A DNA stretch of 17,875 bases from CAZEAC01 sp964510065 (GTDB lineage: Bacteria > Bdellovibrionota_C > UBA2361 > CAIXSY01). The stretch lies in NCBI GenBank assembly GCA_964510065.1, contig CAZEAC010000096.1, forward strand, positions 1-17,875, written 5' to 3'. The notes below the pieces were generated by a model that was given only the letters and a program-made list of their open reading frames with translations, had not been told where the DNA came from and searched no databases. Of this stretch, positions 13,776-17,875 are shown one piece after another. Each line of letters starts with the position of its first letter. Within the stretch, counting starts at the first letter, position 1. The translations under genes and the position numbers were made by a program.

Positions 13776-13843
13776 GCGCCGCATTATGCGGCGTCCTTAA
13801 AATGCGTAAGCGCCTGATTTTTGGCGTAGGCGAGGCGCTTACG
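13776..13843. repeat. pair of hairpins between the BamD-like gene and gspC
   Basis: CGCCGCA/TGCGGCG with a three-base loop (13777-13793) is followed by CGTAAGCGCCT (13805-13815) paired exactly with AGGCGCTTACG (13833-13843) around a 17-base loop. Neither is followed by a T-tract. They may stabilise the 3' end of the upstream mRNA, serve as a rho-dependent or processing site, or be repeat DNA. Confidence 0.65.
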
Positions 13844-13892
13844 GTGGGAGTGTGTGCTGGAAGTCGCTGTAAGAGCGGTGCCAATGCCCTCA

Positions 13893-13921
13893 TTGTGAGT
13901 AATTTCAAAGTTTTATACAAT
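13893..13921 (+). promoter_or_regulatory. candidate promoter of the gsp operon
   Basis: TTGTGA (13893-13898) and TACAAT (13916-13921, five of six consensus bases) are exactly 17 bp apart. The -10 ends 8 nt before the gspC ATG at 13930, so the transcript would have almost no 5' leader; no Shine-Dalgarno sequence is seen. Confidence 0.5.
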
Positions 13922-13929
13922 TAAGCTTA

Positions 13930-14838
13930 ATGTCGCTCGATCTATCGCTGCCCAGAGTTGATGCCCTTACCGTAAGCAAACTGCTGCGAAAGGCGGTTAT
14001 TGATCGTACTGTGCTCGGTCTTAAGGCGGCTTTTGCTGCTATTTCGATTCTTTGTTTGATTATTGCCGTTCGCTCGGTACTGCTCTCTCTACTTACACTT
14101 CGAGCTGATATCGCCGATCTCGAATCCGCGCGGAACTCGGCAGCGAACGCCCCTTCCGAGGCTTCGGAAAAGATTGTTCCCGACTATCAGGTTCTAGTTA
14201 AGCAGCCGCTTGTATCGCTTCAGCCCCAAACTAAGCCACAAGTTAAACCGACGGTGCAGCCGACATCTACGCTCTCTCTCGCACTCATCGGGACTTTTAT
14301 TGCAGGAACTAAAGAGCCTTACGCGATCATTGAGGACAAGAAGAAAAGTAACCAGGAAGTCTTTATCGTAGGCGAGACCATTTTTGGGGAAGCCAAACTC
14401 AAGGCGGTGCATTCTGACTACGTTGAGATAGAGCGCAACAGTCAAACCGAACGGCTTGTACTTGATGAGTTTTCTGATGGTAAGTCAGACGCGAAAGGCG
14501 GTGTTGCGGTGGCCGAGGGCAACTTGTACGTTGTAGACGAGTCCGAAATAGATAAGGCGCTTGAAAATCTTCCGCTGCTCCTGACGCAAGCTCGCGCAGT
14601 ACCTTATTTCAAAGATGGCGTTGCGGTGGGGTTGCGACTGTTCGCGATAAAGAGCGACAGTATTTTTGAGAAGATCGGCTTGAAAAACGGTGACATTTTA
14701 AAATCAGTGAACGGCAATAACTTGGGCGATCTTACTCAAGCAATGAAGCTTTTTGAGACGCTCAAGCAGGAACGTTCGCTTGGTCTTAGACTTGAACGGA
14801 ATATGGAAGAGAAGGAGTTTCGTTACGAAATTCGATAG
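13930..14838 (+). CDS. gspC: type II secretion system protein GspC
   Basis: A 302-residue inner-membrane protein that links the inner-membrane platform of the type II secretion system to the secretin GspD. Residues 1-33 are cytoplasmic, one membrane helix spans about 34-56, a Pro/Gln-rich linker follows (95-113), then the periplasmic homology-region domain (about 114-180; SLALIGTFIAG, PYAIIED, VFIVGETIFGEAKLKAVHSDYVEIE) that binds the N0 domain of GspD. The C-terminal part (about 222-302) is a PDZ domain with the typical AIKSDSIFEKIGLKNGDILKSVNG segment, as in the long GspC forms. It is the first gene of the operon; gspD begins directly after its stop codon. The order gspC-gspD-gspE matches known type II operons. 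Confidence 0.92.
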   Translation: MSLDLSLPRVDALTVSKLLRKAVIDRTVLGLKAAFAAISILCLIIAVRSVLLSLLTLRADIADLESARNSAANAPSEASEKIVPDYQVLVKQPLVSLQPQTKPQVKPTVQPTSTLSLALIGTFIAGTKEPYAIIEDKKKSNQEVFIVGETIFGEAKLKAVHSDYVEIERNSQTERLVLDEFSDGKSDAKGGVAVAEGNLYVVDESEIDKALENLPLLLTQARAVPYFKDGVAVGLRLFAIKSDSIFEKIGLKNGDILKSVNGNNLGDLTQAMKLFETLKQERSLGLRLERNMEEKEFRYEIR

Positions 14839-17724
14839 ATGAAAACCGCGACTACACTTTCACTCGCTGTCTTTTTTTGCTGTGCCTCTCTGGTGCTCGC
14901 CCAACCAAGACCGCGCGCCCGTCCGCTTGGCGCCGCGAATCAACCCAGTGCTGGAGCTCCGCAGGGCACACCGGCCGATCAAGAGTACGCCAAAGATGCG
15001 AGCACTGAGATTAACGTCAAAAACGCCGACATCGCCGCTGTCGTAAAGATATTTAGCAAAAAGACCAAGCGCAATTATATCCTCGACGATCGTGTGAAAG
15101 GCAAAGTCTCGATATACCTTCCAGGAAAGGTGTCTGCTGAAGAGTCGTTGCGAATTCTCGAGTCCGTGCTCGCATTCAAAGGTTTCACAACGGTGCCGAT
15201 CGGTGAAAATCTTTGGAAGATAGTCCCCTCACGAGAGGCGAAACAGACCACAATTCCGACAATTGTGGACGAACAGGAGGGCACGCCGACCGCCGCAGTG
15301 GTTACGCGACTCCTTCCACTTCAATACATTGGCGCAGAAGAGATGAAGCAGTTGATCGCTCAGCTGATCTCCTCCGAAGGTTTAGTCAACGCCTACACCG
15401 GTACTAATTCTCTAATCTTGATCGACTCCGAAGACAATATCCGGAGAATCGAGAGCATCGTTCATGAGCTGGATGTTCCCGCGTCTGATCGTGACATGAC
15501 CATAATCCCGGTCGTGCATGCCGAGGCCACCGATATCGCCGATAAGCTTAACCAGATCCTCGGCGAAGATGAAAAGGAAAATACCAATCAACCACGCGCA
15601 CGTCTTGGCATTGGGGAAAGCGCAGTTTCAGGCTCGGCACGCCCTGCCGGAAACAGCGCTCCGCTTGGCGTCACGACAGCGCCTGGCGCTGCAATGATGG
15701 CAGCTTCGACTGGGACGATTTCAAACCGCTCACGCGGGCCAAAAATAATCGCCGATGAAAGGACCAATGCAATCATTGTTGTGGCCGATGAAGATACCAC
15801 GACACGCGTGCGTGGCCTTGTCGCGCAACTTGATAGTAAAGTCGACCGCTCCGGAAGCAAGTTCTACGTATACCGCTGTCAACACGCGAATGCAGAAGAT
15901 CTCGCTCAGGTACTCTCGGGATTAATGGGCGGATCGGGCAGCAGTTCAGGAGGCACCTCAAACAGAAGCAGCTCCACGGGATTTGGTGGTGATTCGGAAG
16001 GTTCTCTTGGCCGTGGGATGAACAGTTCATCAAGCACTAACCGCTCGTCGAGCTCTTCACGGAGCCGATCGCGAAGCGGACTTTCGAGTCAAACTCGAAG
16101 CCCTGGACAATCTCGTAGCGGCAGTCAAGGTTCGACGAATCCCGGAACTGTTAACGTCGGCGAAGAGATGTCAATCACCGCCGACCCTGCCACAAATTCT
16201 TTGGTAATTTGGGCGAGCCGACCAGACTACGAAAAGATTCGTTCGCTCATCGACAAGCTCGACATCAAGCGGCGCCAGGTATTGGTTGAAGCGATGATTC
16301 TCGAGGTCGCAATCGACGATCGCGAAGAAACCTCGGCCAGCTTCATCTCTTCCGGCGGAAACGACAACGGTGGATTTTTCACTCAGGGTGCCTTCGGTGG
16401 CAATCTCGCCGAAATTATCGCCGACCCGACTAAACTTGGGAAATTCTCCGTCGCGGTTGCAAGTTCAGGAACGCTCAGCATTGGTGACAAGCTTGTTATC
16501 CCCTCACAGTCCGTGCTGATGAATGCAATCCACTCTAATCGAAACGTCAACGTATTGAGCTCGCCTAATATTCTTACCACCGACAATGAAGAAGCCGAAA
16601 TAGTTGTCGGCCAGAACGTACCCTTTATCTCAAGCGTGTCGACTAATGAGACAAATCTTAATAATACTTTTAACCAGATTGAGCGCCAGGATGTCGGTAT
16701 CACGCTGCGCCTAACTCCGCAAATTAGCTCAAGCGATTATGTGACACTTAAGATCTTTACCGAGGTCTCGAAAGTAATTGATTCGCCCGCAACTGCTCAG
16801 CTTGGTCCAACCACTCAGCAACGATCAAGTGAAACAACCGTAATTGCAAAAGACGCGCAAATGGTGGTTATTGGCGGTCTGATGGATGACGATACCACAG
16901 GGTCTGATGAAGGCGTCCCTTACTTGAAGGACGTACCGGTTCTTGGCCACCTCTTCAAGAGCTCTGTACAGGCACGAATCAAGCGTAATCTTCTTATCTT
17001 TATTACCCCTCAGATAATTCGTGACCAATTTGACGCGCGCGATGCGACCAAGTCGCAGGCCGGCGATTTCGAGCAAACAATTAAGTCCCGCGAGATTTTC
17101 CCTGACCGGGAAGATGTCTTAAACAGTCCTGAAATAGACAAGGTTACAGAATCAAACACGTACGACGGCGATCTGCCCTCAACGATCCTTCCAAATAAGA
17201 AGATTGCGGCACCGGCGGAGAGGCAAGCAAAAATCGATCCGCCGCGCGCGATGGAACCGGCCCCCCAGCACAAAGAGACGACTACCAAATCGGAACAGGC
17301 GCTAGAATTCAATATCACCCCGGAGTTCTCGCCACCGACCAAGCAAGATAGCAGTGCAACTATGGAGTCGGACTCGCCTCGAGCTTCAATGCGTGGCACT
17401 CCAGGATCGCTCTACCTTGTTATGGAGATAAAGTCCCCGCCGGAACTGAAGCAGAAGCTGCCCTTCGCCACAAATATTAATCGCTCTAGCTTCGGTATTT
17501 CCGTTCCCGCCGAAAACGTGGCGCAGGCTCGAGCTTTTTTTAGCACGGGCGAAACGTATGCCTACCGAATCCAAGACAAAGAAGTCCCGATCACCGCGAT
17601 GGGAATTTTTAGCAGCGCCGAAGAGGCACTTAGTTTTAATACTGATCTTAATAGCCAGTGGTATTCGCTCTCGCCTTACGAGCTTATGAATCTCGGCAAG
17701 AGTCCTTGGACTCGACGGCATTAA
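14839..17724 (+). CDS. gspD: type II secretion system secretin GspD, extended form
   Basis: A 961-residue outer-membrane channel subunit, longer than usual GspD (about 650-750). Signal peptide 1-21 (LVLA|QP). N0 spans about 55-135, N1 152-213, N2 219-335, N3 340-475, and the secretin barrel about 476-728, including VPFISSVS, ERQDVGITLRLTPQIS, VVIGGLMDDD, VPYLKDVPVLGHLFKS and LLIFITPQIIRD. N2 carries an insertion at about 250-298 and N3 one at about 364-437 that is almost entirely Ser, Arg, Gly and Thr, including an SRSRSRS run (407-413). After the barrel a 230-residue tail has a low-complexity linker (730-850) and a small globular domain (855-950), unlike the short pilotin-binding S-domain. 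The ATG follows the gspC stop without a gap or a Shine-Dalgarno sequence, so translational coupling is likely. Confidence 0.95.
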   Translation: MKTATTLSLAVFFCCASLVLAQPRPRARPLGAANQPSAGAPQGTPADQEYAKDASTEINVKNADIAAVVKIFSKKTKRNYILDDRVKGKVSIYLPGKVSAEESLRILESVLAFKGFTTVPIGENLWKIVPSREAKQTTIPTIVDEQEGTPTAAVVTRLLPLQYIGAEEMKQLIAQLISSEGLVNAYTGTNSLILIDSEDNIRRIESIVHELDVPASDRDMTIIPVVHAEATDIADKLNQILGEDEKENTNQPRARLGIGESAVSGSARPAGNSAPLGVTTAPGAAMMAASTGTISNRSRGPKIIADERTNAIIVVADEDTTTRVRGLVAQLDSKVDRSGSKFYVYRCQHANAEDLAQVLSGLMGGSGSSSGGTSNRSSSTGFGGDSEGSLGRGMNSSSSTNRSSSSSRSRSRSGLSSQTRSPGQSRSGSQGSTNPGTVNVGEEMSITADPATNSLVIWASRPDYEKIRSLIDKLDIKRRQVLVEAMILEVAIDDREETSASFISSGGNDNGGFFTQGAFGGNLAEIIADPTKLGKFSVAVASSGTLSIGDKLVIPSQSVLMNAIHSNRNVNVLSSPNILTTDNEEAEIVVGQNVPFISSVSTNETNLNNTFNQIERQDVGITLRLTPQISSSDYVTLKIFTEVSKVIDSPATAQLGPTTQQRSSETTVIAKDAQMVVIGGLMDDDTTGSDEGVPYLKDVPVLGHLFKSSVQARIKRNLLIFITPQIIRDQFDARDATKSQAGDFEQTIKSREIFPDREDVLNSPEIDKVTESNTYDGDLPSTILPNKKIAAPAERQAKIDPPRAMEPAPQHKETTTKSEQALEFNITPEFSPPTKQDSSATMESDSPRASMRGTPGSLYLVMEIKSPPELKQKLPFATNINRSSFGISVPAENVAQARAFFSTGETYAYRIQDKEVPITAMGIFSSAEEALSFNTDLNSQWYSLSPYELMNLGKSPWTRRH

Positions 17725-17753
17725 GGTAATACGAATTTTGTGATGAACACATT

Positions 17754-17875
17754 GTGGCAACAGTAGCGGCTCAATCGACAACTCAGGCGGCACCCACTCC
17801 GCAAAAGCGGGTGCCGCCGCAAGTCATGGCGCAGCTCCTCGGACTTCCTTTCTTAGAAAAGCTTCCCGAGCCGGC
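17754..17875 (+). CDS. gspE: type II secretion ATPase GspE, 5' end only
   Basis: The frame runs off the window edge after about 40 residues (VATVAAQSTT then a Pro/Gln linker and PPQVMAQLLGLPFLEKLPEP). The AQLLGLPFLEKLP segment matches the N-terminal domain of GspE/PilB-type secretion ATPases, and the position directly after gspD fits. GspE is the cytoplasmic hexameric ATPase that drives pseudopilus assembly; its Walker motifs lie beyond the window. The start is uncertain: GTG 17754 is the first usual start after the in-frame TAA at 17727, no Shine-Dalgarno sequence is seen, and later GTG or ATG codons (about 17811 and 17827) are possible. Confidence 0.65.
   Translation, partial: MATVAAQSTTQAAPTPQKRVPPQVMAQLLGLPFLEKLPEP

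Overview
The window reads as chromosomal DNA of a diderm (Gram-negative) bacterium of middling GC content. The evidence is a run of signal peptides and lipoboxes, a BamD-like TPR lipoprotein, and the start of a type II secretion operon (gspC, gspD, 5' end of gspE). No phage, transposase, plasmid or CRISPR genes are visible. The gene mix (secreted beta-propellers, Cys-rich periplasmic proteins, lipoproteins, gspC-gspD-gspE order) would fit a deltaproteobacteria-like or bdellovibrio-like lineage, but this is inference; nothing here fixes the taxon.

Layout. 1-309: a tRNA-Lys(CTT) on the minus strand, with a promoter whose -10 overlaps a possible promoter for the divergent gene. 310-1050: a HAD-superfamily hydrolase, overlapping tail to tail by 32 bp with a minus-strand secreted FG-GAP/integrin-like beta-propeller (1019-2929). 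3071-4651: divergent to it, a secreted PQQ-type glucose/sorbosone dehydrogenase-like propeller, then a small unknown lipoprotein (4729-5355). 5479-9999: a tight four-gene run: a secreted protein with three copies of a six-cysteine module, an RsmC-like rRNA methyltransferase, a multi-spanning membrane protein ending in a GT51 peptidoglycan glycosyltransferase domain, and a GT-C-like membrane protein sharing an ATGA overlap with it. 10111-10500: a stand-alone secreted Cys-containing protein with promoter, strong ribosome binding site and two tandem terminators. 10690-10816: a non-coding segment that folds as a closed multi-branched structure. 10986-12047 (minus): a ROK-family sugar kinase. 12048-12639: an intergenic region with two long hairpins and traces of small ORFs. 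12640-17875: a BamD-like lipoprotein, gspC, gspD and truncated gspE.

How the genes relate. Nearly everything outside the tRNA, HAD, RsmC and ROK genes acts at or beyond the cell envelope. gspC/gspD/gspE would build the outer-membrane channel, inner-membrane link and ATPase of a type II system that could export folded periplasmic proteins such as the two propellers and the Cys-rich proteins; that link is inference from content, not shown by the sequence. The most unusual items are the membrane-domain/GT51 fusion with its GT-C partner, the triplicated cysteine module, the structured non-coding element at 10698-10816, and the extended forms of GspD and the BamD-like protein.
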